A DNA stretch of 64,000 nucleotides from CAZQDP01 sp964592375 (GCA_964592375.1 CAZQDP010000001.1:1-64000), one strand, 5' to 3'; numbered from the stretch's first letter, positions 8,674 through 18,819 are shown. A program made the numbers and translations. Notes: generated by a model from the sequence alone, not told the origin.

Positions 8674-9817
8674 GCTGAAGGTGATGACGGTATTCGGAAC
8701 AAGACCCGAAGCCATTAAAATGGCACCGCTTGTCCTTGAACTTCAGAAGGATGAAAGAATAGAAAGTACCGTCTGCGTGACCGCACAGCATCGGCAAATG
8801 CTGGACATGGTGATGGAGATGTTTCATATTCATGCAGATTTTGATTTAAATATTATGAGAGATCGGCAGTCCTTAGCAGGCATAACAACAAGGGCTATTG
8901 ATGGTATTAACGGCGTTTTACAGGAATACAAACCGGATGTGGTGCTGGTGCATGGGGATACCACAACGACCTTTGCAGGTAGCATTGCGGCTTTTTATAA
9001 TCAAATAAAGGTGGGGCATGTGGAAGCGGGACTTCGAACGTATGATAAGTACTCGCCTTATCCAGAGGAAATGAACAGGCGCCTCACCGGTGTGATTGCG
9101 GACTTTCATTTTGCGCCCACAATGAAAAACAAAAACAATTTATTAAATGAAGGCACCAATGAGAATGGCATTTACATTACCGGCAATACGGTAATCGATG
9201 CACTTCGTTATACAGTTCATCAAGACTATCACTTTAAAAATGAAGCGCTTAATCTTATTGATGTTCAAGATAAAAAAGTGATTTTAGTAACGGCCCACAG
9301 ACGGGAAAACTTAGGTGAGCCACTTGAAAACATTTGCAGGGCATTGGTTCGAATTGTTGCTGATCATCCCGAGTGCATCGTGATTTATCCTGTGCATTTA
9401 AACCCTGCTGTTCGAGATACAGTAAATGGCATCATGGGTGGTAAGAGCAGAATACATTTAATCGATCCGTTGGATGTGGATGAGCTTCATAATTTAATGC
9501 AACGGGCATATTTGGTGATGACCGATTCAGGCGGGCTACAAGAGGAGGCTCCTTCGCTGGGCAAGCCGGTTCTTGTACTGCGTACCGAAACGGAGAGACC
9601 GGAAGCGGTAGAGGCAGGCACGGTAAAGCTTGCAGGATGCGATGAAAACACAATTTACAATATGGCAAAAGAGCTTCTTTGCAGTAGCGAGGCGTATGAG
9701 AAAATGGCAAAGGCAGCAAATCCATATGGAGATGGCAATGCTTCCAGGCGAATTGTGGATGCTTTGCTCTATGAATTTGGCATGACAAAAACAAGACCGC
9801 AGGATATTGTGGTATAG
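8666..9817 (+). CDS. wecB: UDP-N-acetylglucosamine 2-epimerase, non-hydrolysing
   Basis: Interconverts UDP-GlcNAc and UDP-ManNAc in the cytoplasm. The sequence begins MNKLKVMTVFGTRPEAIKMAPL, the standard start of this family, and keeps VHGDTTTTF, HVEAGLRT, YPEEMNRR and the C-terminal TDSGGLQEEA-PSLGKPVLV block. I chose ATG 8666, which follows AGGGGAG by a good distance and overlaps the previous stop by 8 bases; a longer in-frame start at 8636 lacks these supports. The length is then 383 residues. Together with the upstream transferase it would supply the ManNAc of a teichoic-acid linkage unit. Confidence 0.95.
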   Translation: MNKLKVMTVFGTRPEAIKMAPLVLELQKDERIESTVCVTAQHRQMLDMVMEMFHIHADFDLNIMRDRQSLAGITTRAIDGINGVLQEYKPDVVLVHGDTTTTFAGSIAAFYNQIKVGHVEAGLRTYDKYSPYPEEMNRRLTGVIADFHFAPTMKNKNNLLNEGTNENGIYITGNTVIDALRYTVHQDYHFKNEALNLIDVQDKKVILVTAHRRENLGEPLENICRALVRIVADHPECIVIYPVHLNPAVRDTVNGIMGGKSRIHLIDPLDVDELHNLMQRAYLVMTDSGGLQEEAPSLGKPVLVLRTETERPEAVEAGTVKLAGCDENTIYNMAKELLCSSEAYEKMAKAANPYGDGNASRRIVDALLYEFGMTKTRPQDIVV

Positions 9818-9835
9818 AAAAAAGGGGGATTTCTC

Positions 9836-11569
9836 ATGGACTACAAATTTATGTACAGATATTGGCTTGAACACCCGGCAGTAGATCAAAACACAAAAAA
9901 CGAACTGCTTCAAATAGAAAATGATGCGCAAGAAATCCAAGAGAGATTTTATAAAGATTTAGAGTTTGGTACAGCCGGCATGCGCGGAATCTTAGGATAT
10001 GGCACTAACCGAATGAATGTATATACGGTTCGAAAGGCAACCCAAGGGCTTGCGGAATATATTTTGAGTATGGGCGCATCGGCGGCGGAAAAGGGTGTTG
10101 CCATTTCGTATGACTCTCGCATGAATTCAGAGCTTTTTGCGATGCAAGCGGCTTGTGTGCTTACTGCAAATGGGATCAAAGCTTATTTATCCGATACCCT
10201 GCGGCCGGTTCCGATTTTATCCTTTGCAGTCCGCCATCTTACTTGCCAAGCAGGCATTATGATTACAGCTAGCCACAATCCCCCAAAATATAACGGATAT
10301 AAGGTATATGGAGATGATGGCAGCCAGCTTTCTCCTGCGGTAGCCGATAAGGTATTAGAAGTGATTTATCGCACGGATATATTTAATGATGTCAAGACGC
10401 ATACCCCCGAGCAGGCAGCACAATCTGGCCTTTTAAAGATTGTGGGTAGTGAGATTGACGAGGCATATTATACGCAGGTTTTAAGGCAACAAATTAATCC
10501 TGAGGCAATTTCGGTTGTGCAAAACAGCTTAAAAATTGTTTACACGCCCCTGCATGGCACAGGTAATATTCCCGTGCGAGAAGTATTAAAGCGCATTGGC
10601 GTAAAAAATGTATATTTGGTAGATTCTCAGGTCCAACCGGATGGAACCTTCCCGACTGTGAAATCCCCAAATCCGGAGGAAAAAGAGGCGCTTACCCTGG
10701 GTATTGAGCTTGCTAAAAGAGAAGGGATAGACATTGTTATCGGCACGGATCCCGACTGCGACCGAATTGGAGTTGCAGTGCGCAAAGAAGATGGGGAGTT
10801 TGAGGCACTGACAGGAAATATGGTTGGCATTTTGCTAACAGAATATATTTTAGCCGGCAGAAAGCTTGCAGGGCGGCTGCCATCAAACGGCGTGGTGATT
10901 AAAACGGTGGTCACCAGCTATATGACGGATAAAATATGCCGTGCATACGGCGTTGAGCCTGTGAATGTGCTCACCGGATTTAAATTTATCGGCGAAAAAA
11001 TCAAGGAATACGAAGAGAATAACAACTACAAAACCTATCTATTTGGCTTCGAAGAAAGCTATGGGTACTTGGTAGGCACTTACTGCCGAGATAAGGATGC
11101 GGTTGTCGCTTCAATGCTGGTTGCAGAAATGGCGGCGTATTATAAAATGCGCAATATGACGCTATTAGATGGCCTTGATGAGCTATATCAAAAATATGGC
11201 TATTATGTAGAAAAACTCATGTCCATTACCTTTGAAGGCATGGATGGTGCAGATAAAATGAAAGCCATTATGGAAAAAATACGAAATCTTCCACCAAAGC
11301 AAATCGGAGGCATTGATGTCACCTTTATGAACGATATTCAACGCGGAAAGCGAACCGATATGCGCACCGGTGCTGTCTCGGCAATTGATTTGCCCGCATC
11401 GGATGTTTTGCGCTTTGAAATGGAGGATGAAAACTGGGTAGCCGCAAGGCCTTCCGGTACAGAGCCTAAAATAAAGTTCTATGTGGGTGTGAAGGGCAAT
11501 GATAAGCAGCATGCACAGGAGATTGCCGGGCAAATTATGGAGGATGTTAGGCGCATCACACAAGAATAA
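9836..11569 (+). CDS. Phosphoglucomutase/phosphomannomutase (alpha-D-phosphohexomutase)
   Basis: Moves phosphate between C1 and C6 of a hexose. The phosphoserine loop TASHNPPKYNGYKVYG carries S146, the metal loop is DPDCDR near residues 304-309, and the C-terminal phosphate-binding loop is RPSGTEPKIKFY. The 577 residues with an N-terminal extension resemble Bacillus PgcA (YhxB), which makes glucose-1-phosphate for glycolipid and teichoic acid decoration. The position behind the epimerase fits a supply role for nucleotide sugars. Preference for glucose, mannose or glucosamine phosphates cannot be fixed from sequence. Confidence 0.93.
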   Translation: MDYKFMYRYWLEHPAVDQNTKNELLQIENDAQEIQERFYKDLEFGTAGMRGILGYGTNRMNVYTVRKATQGLAEYILSMGASAAEKGVAISYDSRMNSELFAMQAACVLTANGIKAYLSDTLRPVPILSFAVRHLTCQAGIMITASHNPPKYNGYKVYGDDGSQLSPAVADKVLEVIYRTDIFNDVKTHTPEQAAQSGLLKIVGSEIDEAYYTQVLRQQINPEAISVVQNSLKIVYTPLHGTGNIPVREVLKRIGVKNVYLVDSQVQPDGTFPTVKSPNPEEKEALTLGIELAKREGIDIVIGTDPDCDRIGVAVRKEDGEFEALTGNMVGILLTEYILAGRKLAGRLPSNGVVIKTVVTSYMTDKICRAYGVEPVNVLTGFKFIGEKIKEYEENNNYKTYLFGFEESYGYLVGTYCRDKDAVVASMLVAEMAAYYKMRNMTLLDGLDELYQKYGYYVEKLMSITFEGMDGADKMKAIMEKIRNLPPKQIGGIDVTFMNDIQRGKRTDMRTGAVSAIDLPASDVLRFEMEDENWVAARPSGTEPKIKFYVGVKGNDKQHAQEIAGQIMEDVRRITQE

Positions 11570-11602
11570 TGAAGTTTTAACAAGCGGAAAGGATGGATAA
11601 GC

Positions 11603-12328
11603 ATGAAAATCGCATTACAACTATACACATTAAAGGAGCATACACGGGAGGATATGTTTGGGGTGCTTGAAAAGGTGGCAGCCGCCGGATTTGACGGTGT
11701 GGAGTTTGCCGGTTATATGGGTATAGAGGCCTGTGCTATGAAAGCAAAACTGGATGAATTGGGACTTTGTGCCATTAGCTCGCATGTAGGCATACAGGCA
11801 TTAGAGGAGAATTTTGACGCGGAGCTTGCCTATTGCAAAACACTTGGCATCAAATATATGATTTGCCCATATGCAAAACCCGAGACCATGGAACAGTGCC
11901 TAACGCTTGCACAAAAGCTTAGTGCATGGGGCGAAATCGCCGCAAAGAGCGGCATTAAACTTGGTTATCATAATCATGCCTTTGAATTTATGAAAATAGA
12001 TGGCGAATATGCTTTGGATATTATATTTAAGCATGCAGACCCTATTCATGTAGTCTGCGAATTTGATACCTACTGGATATACAAGGGTGGAGAAAATCCG
12101 GTGGATTATATCGGGAAATACAGTGGACGCTGTCCTCTGGTACATGCAAAAGACATCGCAAAGGATGGCGAAGGGGATACAGAAGCCGGTAGCGGCCTCA
12201 TCGATTTTGTATCCGTTGTAAAAGCCGGTGGCAATGTGGAGTGGCTCATTGCAGAACAAGAACGCTTTGACAAGGATCAGTTCGAGAGCATTCAAATTTC
12301 ATGCGACAATTTAAAGAGATTATTTTAA
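11603..12328 (+). CDS. Sugar phosphate isomerase/epimerase, AP-endonuclease-2 TIM barrel
   Basis: A 241-residue TIM-barrel protein of the xylose-isomerase-like family. It starts MKIALQLYTLKEHTREDM and shows the metal-ligand strands typical of the group: a glutamate in GVEFAGY, H in LGYHNHAFEF, D in CEFDTYW, H in LVHAKD and E in IAEQERF. Such proteins isomerise or epimerise sugars or inositol derivatives. No sugar operon surrounds it; it lies alone between the phosphohexomutase and hisS, so the substrate is unknown. The ribosome site AAAGGA is well placed. Confidence 0.83.
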   Translation: MKIALQLYTLKEHTREDMFGVLEKVAAAGFDGVEFAGYMGIEACAMKAKLDELGLCAISSHVGIQALEENFDAELAYCKTLGIKYMICPYAKPETMEQCLTLAQKLSAWGEIAAKSGIKLGYHNHAFEFMKIDGEYALDIIFKHADPIHVVCEFDTYWIYKGGENPVDYIGKYSGRCPLVHAKDIAKDGEGDTEAGSGLIDFVSVVKAGGNVEWLIAEQERFDKDQFESIQISCDNLKRLF

Positions 12329-12350
12329 ATCATGAAGGCGGTAAAGGTTC

Positions 12351-13604
12351 ATGGAAAAAATAAGAGCAATCAAAGGAACACATGATATCCTGCCTCAGGA
12401 AGTGAGCAAGTGGCAGTATATTGAAGGGATCATTAAGGATATATGCGAAAACTTTGGGTATAGCGAAATCAGAGTGCCGGTATTTGAGTATACTGAGTTA
12501 TTCTGCCGAGGTGTGGGGGATACCACCGATGTTGTACAAAAGGAAATGTATACCTTTTCGGATAAAGGCGGCAGAAGTTTAACGCTACGCCCCGAGGGGA
12601 CCGCAGGTGTGGTGCGAAGCCTCATTGAACATAGCTTATATGCAGGAGCCCTTCCGATTAAGCTTTATTATTTGATGACCTGTTATCGCAATGAAAATCC
12701 CCAAGCCGGAAGGTTTCGGGAGTTTCGTCAGTTTGGTATTGAGCTTTTTGGTGCAAGCAGTCCCAAAGCGGATGCAGAGGTCATTTCTTTGGCCGTCACC
12801 CTGCTCAAAGAAGTGGGACTGCAAAAGCTAAGCGTGCATATCAATAGCATCGGGTGCCCGGAGTGTAGAACCCAATATAATCATGTGTTAAAACAATATT
12901 TAGAAGGAAAAAGTGATTCGTTGTGCGGCCTATGCAAAGAGAGAATGCAACTAAATCCCCTGCGCGTATTAGACTGCAAGAACGAGCAATGCGGGGTGGT
13001 TGCGGATACTGCCCCTCGTTTGTGGGAATATATTTGCGAGGAATGTAAAAATCATTTTATACAGGTAAAGGATCAGCTTACCGGCATGGGAATAGCTTAT
13101 GAAATTGACTATGGTATTGTTCGTGGGCTGGATTATTATACAAAAACAGTTTTTGAAATCAAATCCTGTAGTTTAGGTGCTCAAAGCACGGTGTGCGGCG
13201 GCGGCAGATATGATAATTTGGTTACGCAGCTTGGGGGACCGGCTCTGCCCGGCATTGGCTTTGGACTTGGCATTGAACGCTTGCTTCTTTGCATGGAAGC
13301 GGAAAATGTGCAAATGCCGAGCATGCGCACAGCGGATATTTACATTGCAACCATGGGAGAGGCAGCACAGCGCTTTGCAACCTTAGCGGTCTTTCAATTA
13401 AGGCAAAAGGGCTGTAGTGCGCAAATGGACTATATGGATCGCAGTTTAAAAGCACAGATGAAATATGCTGATAAAATTGGCGCAAAATATACCATTGTCA
13501 TTGGGGATAATGAACTGGCAAGCGGCCGCGCAGAAATGAAAAACATGGCAAGCGGCGAAAAAGAAGCAGTGGCACTGGATGACTTTGAAAAATGGAAATG
13601 GTAG
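12351..13604 (+). CDS. hisS: Histidyl-tRNA synthetase
   Basis: Class II synthetase charging tRNA-His. Recognised by the N-terminus IRAIKGTHDILP, motif 2 YRNENPQAGRFREFRQFGIE near residues 112-131, the histidine loops GLDYYTKTVFE and GGGRYDNL, and motif 3 GIGFGLGIERL. The 417 residues are normal. It is the first of the hisS-aspS pair often found together in Firmicutes. Between the N- and C-terminal regions are two CxxC pairs (CPECR and CGLC, then C-ECK), suggesting a small zinc-binding insertion in some clostridial enzymes. Identity is sure. Confidence 0.97.
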   Translation: MEKIRAIKGTHDILPQEVSKWQYIEGIIKDICENFGYSEIRVPVFEYTELFCRGVGDTTDVVQKEMYTFSDKGGRSLTLRPEGTAGVVRSLIEHSLYAGALPIKLYYLMTCYRNENPQAGRFREFRQFGIELFGASSPKADAEVISLAVTLLKEVGLQKLSVHINSIGCPECRTQYNHVLKQYLEGKSDSLCGLCKERMQLNPLRVLDCKNEQCGVVADTAPRLWEYICEECKNHFIQVKDQLTGMGIAYEIDYGIVRGLDYYTKTVFEIKSCSLGAQSTVCGGGRYDNLVTQLGGPALPGIGFGLGIERLLLCMEAENVQMPSMRTADIYIATMGEAAQRFATLAVFQLRQKGCSAQMDYMDRSLKAQMKYADKIGAKYTIVIGDNELASGRAEMKNMASGEKEAVALDDFEKWKW

Positions 13605-13621
13605 GCGCAGTTTAGATTGAT

Positions 13622-13669
13622 TGTAGCGGCATTGCACTCGAAACCTTTTCAAAAGGCAAGTGTAGCGGC
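13622..13669 (+). other. Small hairpin with flanking direct repeat between hisS and aspS
   Basis: The 103-base hisS-aspS gap holds CCTTTTCAAAAGG (13644-13656), a near-perfect palindrome, enclosed by CACT/AGTG and by two copies of TGTAGCGGC (13622-13630 and 13661-13669). It has no U-tract, so it is not a standard terminator, and there is no T-box core sequence. It may be a processing or stability element for the mRNA; the function is unknown. Confidence 0.3.
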
Positions 13670-13707
13670 GAGGATATATTTTTACGTAGCGAAAGGATGA
13701 AAAATGC

Positions 13708-15516
13708 ATGGAAAATCTTGTAGGACTTCAAAGAACCTGCTTATGCACCCAGCTATCCAAAGCGGATGTTGGTAAAACCGTCACGATGATGGGATGGGCG
13801 CAGAAGGTGAGAGATATTGGGCAGCTGGTGTTTATTGACCTGAGGGACAGAAGTGGTATTCTTCAGCTTGTAATCGAACAAACTGATTTGGCACTACTGG
13901 AAAAAGCCAAGGGTGTTCATATTGAATATGTCGTAGCGGCAGTGGGCAAGGTGCGCCCGCGCGCGGGGGGCGGCATAAACCCAAAGCTGCCAACAGGGGA
14001 GATAGAGGTTGAGGTTTGCGAGCTACGCATACTCAGCAAGTCAGATCCACTTCCCATGCAGTGGAACGAGGAAGGAAATGTAAGAGAGGAGCTCCGCCTG
14101 AAATACCGATATTTGGAGCTTCGTCGCCCCAAGCTACAAGCCAATATTCTACTGCGTCATCGCATTGCTAAGCTTGCAAGAGATTACTATGATCAAAATG
14201 GGTTTATTGAAATAGAAACACCGATTTTAACCAAAAGCACACCGGAGGGAGCAAGGGATTATCTGGTGCCAAGCCGTGTGCAACCGGGAAAATATTATGC
14301 ATTGCCTCAGTCTCCTCAGCTGTACAAGCAGCTTTTAATGCTATCCGGCTTTGATCGGTATATGCAAATTGTAAAATGCTTCCGCGATGAGGATTTAAGA
14401 GCAGACCGGCAACCGGAGTTTACCCAAATTGACCTTGAAATGTCCTTTGTGAACATGGATGATGTTATTGATGTAAATGAACGGTTTATGCAGCTTTTAT
14501 TTCAAGAAATACACAATATAAGCCTTCCCCTTCCACTTCCGAGAATGGTATATCAGGATGCTTTAGAGCAGTATGGCTCAGACAAGCCGGATATTCGATT
14601 TGATATGAAGCTTATCAATATTACGCCTCTTGTACGCGACTGCGGATTTAAGGTGTTTTCCGATGCCGCGGCCACAGGTAGCGTTCGTCTTATCAATGCC
14701 AAATCACTTGCTGGGCGAATTTCAAGGAAGGAAATTGATAGCTTAGGTGAATATGTGAAGACTTATCGGGCGAAAGGTCTGGCTTGGATTATGCTTAGCG
14801 AGGATGAAATCAAATCTCCCATAGCAAAGTTTTTAAGCCAAGAACAGATGGAAGCAATCCTTCTGGCGGCAGGTGCCGAAAAAGGGGATGTACTTTTCAT
14901 TGTAGCGGATAAAGATGCGGTGGTATTTGATGCTCTTGGCAATTTGCGTTGTGAAATTGCAAAGCGATACGATTTCATTGATAAAAGTCAGCATGGTTTG
15001 CTCTGGGTAACGGAGTTCCCACTTTTTGAATATGACGAAGAAGAAAATAGATATGCGGCAAAGCATCATCCGTTTACATCGCCGATGGATGAGGATATCG
15101 ATTTACTAGAAACAGACCCTGCCGCAGTGCGTGCCAAAGCATATGATATCGTGATGGGCGGCGTAGAAATTGGCGGCGGCAGCATTCGAATTTACGATAG
15201 CACCCTGCAGCAACGCATGTTCCAGGCACTTGGTTTTACCACGGAGGATGCAATGGATAAATTTGGATATCTTATCGAAGCCTTCCATTATGGTACGCCA
15301 CCGCACGGAGGCATGGCATATGGACTGGACAGGCTGGTGATGCTGATGGTGGGCGAAGAATCAATTCGTGATGTCATTGCATTTCCAAAGGTGCAAAATG
15401 CGTCGGAGCTGATGACCGGTGCACCTACGCACGTGGATCAGAAGCAGCTGGATGAGCTTTATTTGCGGAATACACTGCCTGAAGAAAATCAAAATTCCGA
15501 GGAGGAGAGGTTATAA
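13708..15516 (+). CDS. aspS: Aspartyl-tRNA synthetase
   Basis: Class II synthetase with an N-terminal OB-fold anticodon domain (GWAQKVRDIGQLVFIDLRDRSG near residues 29-50), motif 2 FRDEDLRADRQPEFTQID near residues 222-239, the bacterial GAD insertion, and motif 3 GMAYGLDRLVMLM near the end. The 602 residues are typical of the bacterial enzyme. The start at 13708 follows GAAAGG; two nearby ATGs are out of frame. Whether it charges only tRNA-Asp or also tRNA-Asn cannot be settled, since gatCAB is not in view. Its stop is 1 base before the next start. Confidence 0.97.
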   Translation: MENLVGLQRTCLCTQLSKADVGKTVTMMGWAQKVRDIGQLVFIDLRDRSGILQLVIEQTDLALLEKAKGVHIEYVVAAVGKVRPRAGGGINPKLPTGEIEVEVCELRILSKSDPLPMQWNEEGNVREELRLKYRYLELRRPKLQANILLRHRIAKLARDYYDQNGFIEIETPILTKSTPEGARDYLVPSRVQPGKYYALPQSPQLYKQLLMLSGFDRYMQIVKCFRDEDLRADRQPEFTQIDLEMSFVNMDDVIDVNERFMQLLFQEIHNISLPLPLPRMVYQDALEQYGSDKPDIRFDMKLINITPLVRDCGFKVFSDAAATGSVRLINAKSLAGRISRKEIDSLGEYVKTYRAKGLAWIMLSEDEIKSPIAKFLSQEQMEAILLAAGAEKGDVLFIVADKDAVVFDALGNLRCEIAKRYDFIDKSQHGLLWVTEFPLFEYDEEENRYAAKHHPFTSPMDEDIDLLETDPAAVRAKAYDIVMGGVEIGGGSIRIYDSTLQQRMFQALGFTTEDAMDKFGYLIEAFHYGTPPHGGMAYGLDRLVMLMVGEESIRDVIAFPKVQNASELMTGAPTHVDQKQLDELYLRNTLPEENQNSEEERL

Positions 15517-15517
15517 A

Positions 15518-16666
15518 ATGAGTAAAGAAGTTGAAAAATCCACCACCCAGAATGTAATTGAAATTCAAAATCTCAGCAAGCATTACGGTGGCAATGTTGC
15601 GGTGGACAACATTAGTTTTACTGTAAAAAAAGGCGAAATATTAGGCTTTTTAGGCCCAAATGGTGCAGGAAAAACCACCACCATGAACATTCTAACGGGA
15701 TATATATCCTACACTTCCGGTACGGTGAAGGTGGATGGATATGATATCTTAGAAAATGCAAATGATGCTAAAAAGAAAATTGGATATTTGCCGGAAAATC
15801 CACCTTTGTATATGGATATGACTGTACTGGAATATTTGGGCTTCGTATATGACCTTAAAAAAGTATCGGAGGACAAAAAGCAACATATTGCAGAAGTGAT
15901 GAAGCTTGTGGATGTTGAAAATGTAAAAGGGAGACTGATTAAAAACCTTTCAAAGGGTTATAAGCAAAGAATTGGGCTTGCGCAGGCGCTTTTAGGTAAT
16001 CCCGAGGTGCTGGTACTGGACGAACCCACAGTAGGTCTTGATCCGAAGCAGATTATTGAAATTCGTAATGTTATTCGCCAGCTTGGCAAAAATCGCACCA
16101 TCATTCTCAGTACGCATATTCTTCCCGAGGTCAGCGCAATATGCGATAGGGTGATTATCATTAATAAGGGCAGAATAGCCGCGCTTGATACAACCGATAA
16201 TCTCACCAGCGGTATCAGTGGAAACGGCCGTTATGCACTGAGAGTTGCGGCGGATGAATACCAGATAAAGGGTGCATTTGCCGATATCAAAGGCATCAAA
16301 TACTTAGAAGCTTTGGGGAGCAAGGAAAAAGGAACCATGGATTTTCTCATCGAGTCTGATCCGGCGGTCGATGTTCGATACGAAATTTTCTCTGCACTTG
16401 CCGCCAAGGGATATACCATGCTGATGATAAAGCCCATGGAGCTTACCTTAGAGGAAATCTTTATTAAAGTAACAAACGACGGCTATGTGCCTGAGCAATC
16501 CGTCAAGCAAATGGAAGATGAACCATCGCCCACAGCAAAAAACGAGGAGCAAGATGCCGCGGCGAAGCAGGAGGAAGAAACGACACCTACGGCAGAAGCT
16601 TCGGGAAGTAAAGATATGGCGCTTGGTCAAGAGCCGGAAAGCCAGGAAAAGGAGAGTGCTGAGTAA
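15518..16666 (+). CDS. ABC transporter ATP-binding protein (GldA-like)
   Basis: Cytoplasmic ATPase of an ABC-2 exporter. It has a Walker A loop GPNGAGKTT, signature LSKGYKQRIGLAQAL, Walker B VLVLDEPTVGLDP and the D/H loops (STHILPEVSAICDRV). The nucleotide-binding domain ends near residue 225; a small regulatory domain follows, and then an unusual acidic tail of about 50 residues rich in E, Q, A and P (for example QEEETTP). I chose ATG 15518 after GAGGAGAGG; a longer in-frame start would lie inside aspS. It begins a four-gene cassette with a permease, a GldG-like protein and a DUF4340 protein, the arrangement known from Gld-like transport systems. Confidence 0.92.
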   Translation: MSKEVEKSTTQNVIEIQNLSKHYGGNVAVDNISFTVKKGEILGFLGPNGAGKTTTMNILTGYISYTSGTVKVDGYDILENANDAKKKIGYLPENPPLYMDMTVLEYLGFVYDLKKVSEDKKQHIAEVMKLVDVENVKGRLIKNLSKGYKQRIGLAQALLGNPEVLVLDEPTVGLDPKQIIEIRNVIRQLGKNRTIILSTHILPEVSAICDRVIIINKGRIAALDTTDNLTSGISGNGRYALRVAADEYQIKGAFADIKGIKYLEALGSKEKGTMDFLIESDPAVDVRYEIFSALAAKGYTMLMIKPMELTLEEIFIKVTNDGYVPEQSVKQMEDEPSPTAKNEEQDAAAKQEEETTPTAEASGSKDMALGQEPESQEKESAE

Positions 16667-17370
16667 TGCTTGCAATATTTAAAAAAGAATTTATGGGGTA
16701 TTTTTATTCTCCTATCGGATATATTTTTGTGGGTGTATTTTTACTGCTTTCGTCCATTTTTTACACCTTGATTGTACTCTTTGGGCAAACGGCAAATATG
16801 AACTACGTATTTTCCAATACAAATATAATTATGTTGTTCTTAATCCCAATACTTACCATGAAGCTCATTTCCGAAGAAAAAAATAAAAAGACAGATCAGT
16901 TGTTGCTTACCGCACCGGTGCATGTGAGTGAAATTGTACTGGGTAAGTTTTTTGCGGCGCTGAGTGTGTTTGGGGTAACCCTTGTACTGTCATTGATATA
17001 TCCTGCCATTATGTTTATGTATGCCAAGCCCGCTATCGGAGAAATTGCGGGTGCTTATATCGGCGTGGCACTTTTATGGGTGGCTTTTATATCCATTGGC
17101 CTTTTTGTGTCGTCGTTTACGGAAAGTCAGATCATCGCAGCAATATTCTCATTTGGTTCACTTTTGGTGGTCTATGTATGGGATTCGATTGTATCGCTTA
17201 TTCAGCAACCGACCATTGCAAAAGCCGCCGGTTGGTTTTCGCTTACCAAACGGTATTCGAATATGCAACTTGGGTTGCTCAGTGCTGAGGATGTAGTGTT
17301 TTATCTGAGCATCATAGTCATATTTATTATACTTACCATTTCAAACATTGAAAAACAAAGATATAAATAA
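16666..17370 (+). CDS. ABC-2 type permease (GldF-like)
   Basis: Membrane partner of the preceding ATPase: 234 residues with about six hydrophobic segments and the typical N-terminus MLAIFKKEFMGYFYSPIGYIF, followed by the conserved SEEKNKKTDQLLLTAPV loop after the second segment. The start overlaps the ATPase stop as TAATG, so translation is coupled. The family is the GldF/NosY-like branch of ABC-2 permeases. Substrate is unknown. Confidence 0.9.
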   Translation: MLAIFKKEFMGYFYSPIGYIFVGVFLLLSSIFYTLIVLFGQTANMNYVFSNTNIIMLFLIPILTMKLISEEKNKKTDQLLLTAPVHVSEIVLGKFFAALSVFGVTLVLSLIYPAIMFMYAKPAIGEIAGAYIGVALLWVAFISIGLFVSSFTESQIIAAIFSFGSLLVVYVWDSIVSLIQQPTIAKAAGWFSLTKRYSNMQLGLLSAEDVVFYLSIIVIFIILTISNIEKQRYK

Positions 17371-17397
17371 GCCGCAAAAATATAAGGGGTGATGAAG

Positions 17398-18819
17398 TTG
17401 AAAGATTTTTTTAAGAATTCAAAATTTAAATACGGCGTCAATGCCACCGCTATATCCGTAGGGGTGATTATCGGTATTATTTTGCTCAATCTGATTATCA
17501 CAAGCATTGTGGCGAAATATCCGCTCAAGCTTGATTTTTCAAAGGACCAGGTGTTTGAGTTTTCGCAGCAGACGAAGGATATATTGAAGAGCCTCAGCAA
17601 ACCAATCAACGTGTATGCCATGTATCCTGATAATTTGGAAAATGAAAACGTGAAGCAGGTCAAGGAGTTTTTAAATAAATATCAGGCCATGAGTGAGCAG
17701 TTTAAGGTGCAATATATAGACCCGGTAAAGGATCCCACTTTTCTTCGTAAATACGAAGCAAAAGGAGAAACTGTAGGGGAAGGTTCCATCATTTTAGATG
17801 ACGGCAGCAAGGCCAAGGTCATCGGTTTTAATGAAATGTTCTCTCAAAATCAAAACACGGGAGAAACCTCCATTCTTGCAGAACAAAAATTGACAGCCGC
17901 CATTGCTTTTATGCAAGGGGAGGCAGGGAAGAATATTATTTATTTTGTACAAGGACATGGAGAGAATGAAAACACAGGCCTTTCGCAGACATTATCACAG
18001 GAAAATTATGAAGTCAAAAATGTAAACCTTACCTCATCGGCAATACAAAGCGATGCGCTTGCAGTTGTATGCATCGCACCGGCAAGAGATTTTCTTGCTG
18101 ATGAAATCACAAAGCTTGACGGGTACCTTAGCAAAGGCGGAAAAATATTTTTTGCCCTTGCACCTGGTCAGAGTGCAATGCCTAGACTGGAGAGTTATTT
18201 GCAGGAATGGGGCATTATTGTTCAAAACGATTTGGTTATCGAAGGGGATGCAAACAAAGTATACAGAACGTATAATCAGATTATTGTCGCTCCCGATATG
18301 CAACCGCATGATATTACCAATAAACTATTGGCACAAAATCTCAGCTTTTTTGTTCCCAACGGCCGCAGTTTTGAGATTAGTCAAAGTGCCGCCCAAGGAG
18401 CTAAGGTGACGTCACTGCTGAAAACCACCAACAATTCATGGGGCAAGGTGAATTTTCCGGTAAAGAGCATCACGCAAGAAGCGACAGACATAAAAGGTCC
18501 GCTAAACATAGCGGTGGTTTCCGAAAAGCTGTATGATAATTTTTCTGCGGCCAGGATTTTTGCACTAGGTAGCATTGAGGCACTCGGTAGCGAATTATTA
18601 TCGGAAGCTAGCTATGCAAATGGAGACTTTATTCTCAATACATTCTCGTGGATGACGGAAAGAAAAGATCAACTCAGCATCCGTCCGAAGGTGATTAGTC
18701 CTGAAAAGCTTGTCATTACTCAGCAGCAGTCGGCCATTGCATTCTATGTGCTCCTGGCATTTCCCATTTTCATACTTGCAGCCGGACTCATTGTATGGTA
18801 TAGGAGGAGATACCTTTGA
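17398..18819 (+). CDS. GldG-like ABC transporter auxiliary protein
   Basis: About 473 residues: one membrane helix near residues 18-40, a large outside-facing region of the DUF4350/IFT52-like type (FVQGHGENENTGLSQTL; GGKIFFALAPGQS), and a second helix at the C-terminus (AFPIFILAAGLIVWYRRR). This layout matches GldG, the third part of the Gld-type ABC complex. The start is uncertain: AAGGGGTGATG looks like an extended ribosome site that swallows the ATG at 17392, so I chose the TTG at 17398, giving MKDFFKNSKF; the true start could be 17392. It is followed by a 4-base overlap with the DUF4340 gene. Confidence 0.85.
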   Translation: MKDFFKNSKFKYGVNATAISVGVIIGIILLNLIITSIVAKYPLKLDFSKDQVFEFSQQTKDILKSLSKPINVYAMYPDNLENENVKQVKEFLNKYQAMSEQFKVQYIDPVKDPTFLRKYEAKGETVGEGSIILDDGSKAKVIGFNEMFSQNQNTGETSILAEQKLTAAIAFMQGEAGKNIIYFVQGHGENENTGLSQTLSQENYEVKNVNLTSSAIQSDALAVVCIAPARDFLADEITKLDGYLSKGGKIFFALAPGQSAMPRLESYLQEWGIIVQNDLVIEGDANKVYRTYNQIIVAPDMQPHDITNKLLAQNLSFFVPNGRSFEISQSAAQGAKVTSLLKTTNNSWGKVNFPVKSITQEATDIKGPLNIAVVSEKLYDNFSAARIFALGSIEALGSELLSEASYANGDFILNTFSWMTERKDQLSIRPKVISPEKLVITQQQSAIAFYVLLAFPIFILAAGLIVWYRRRYL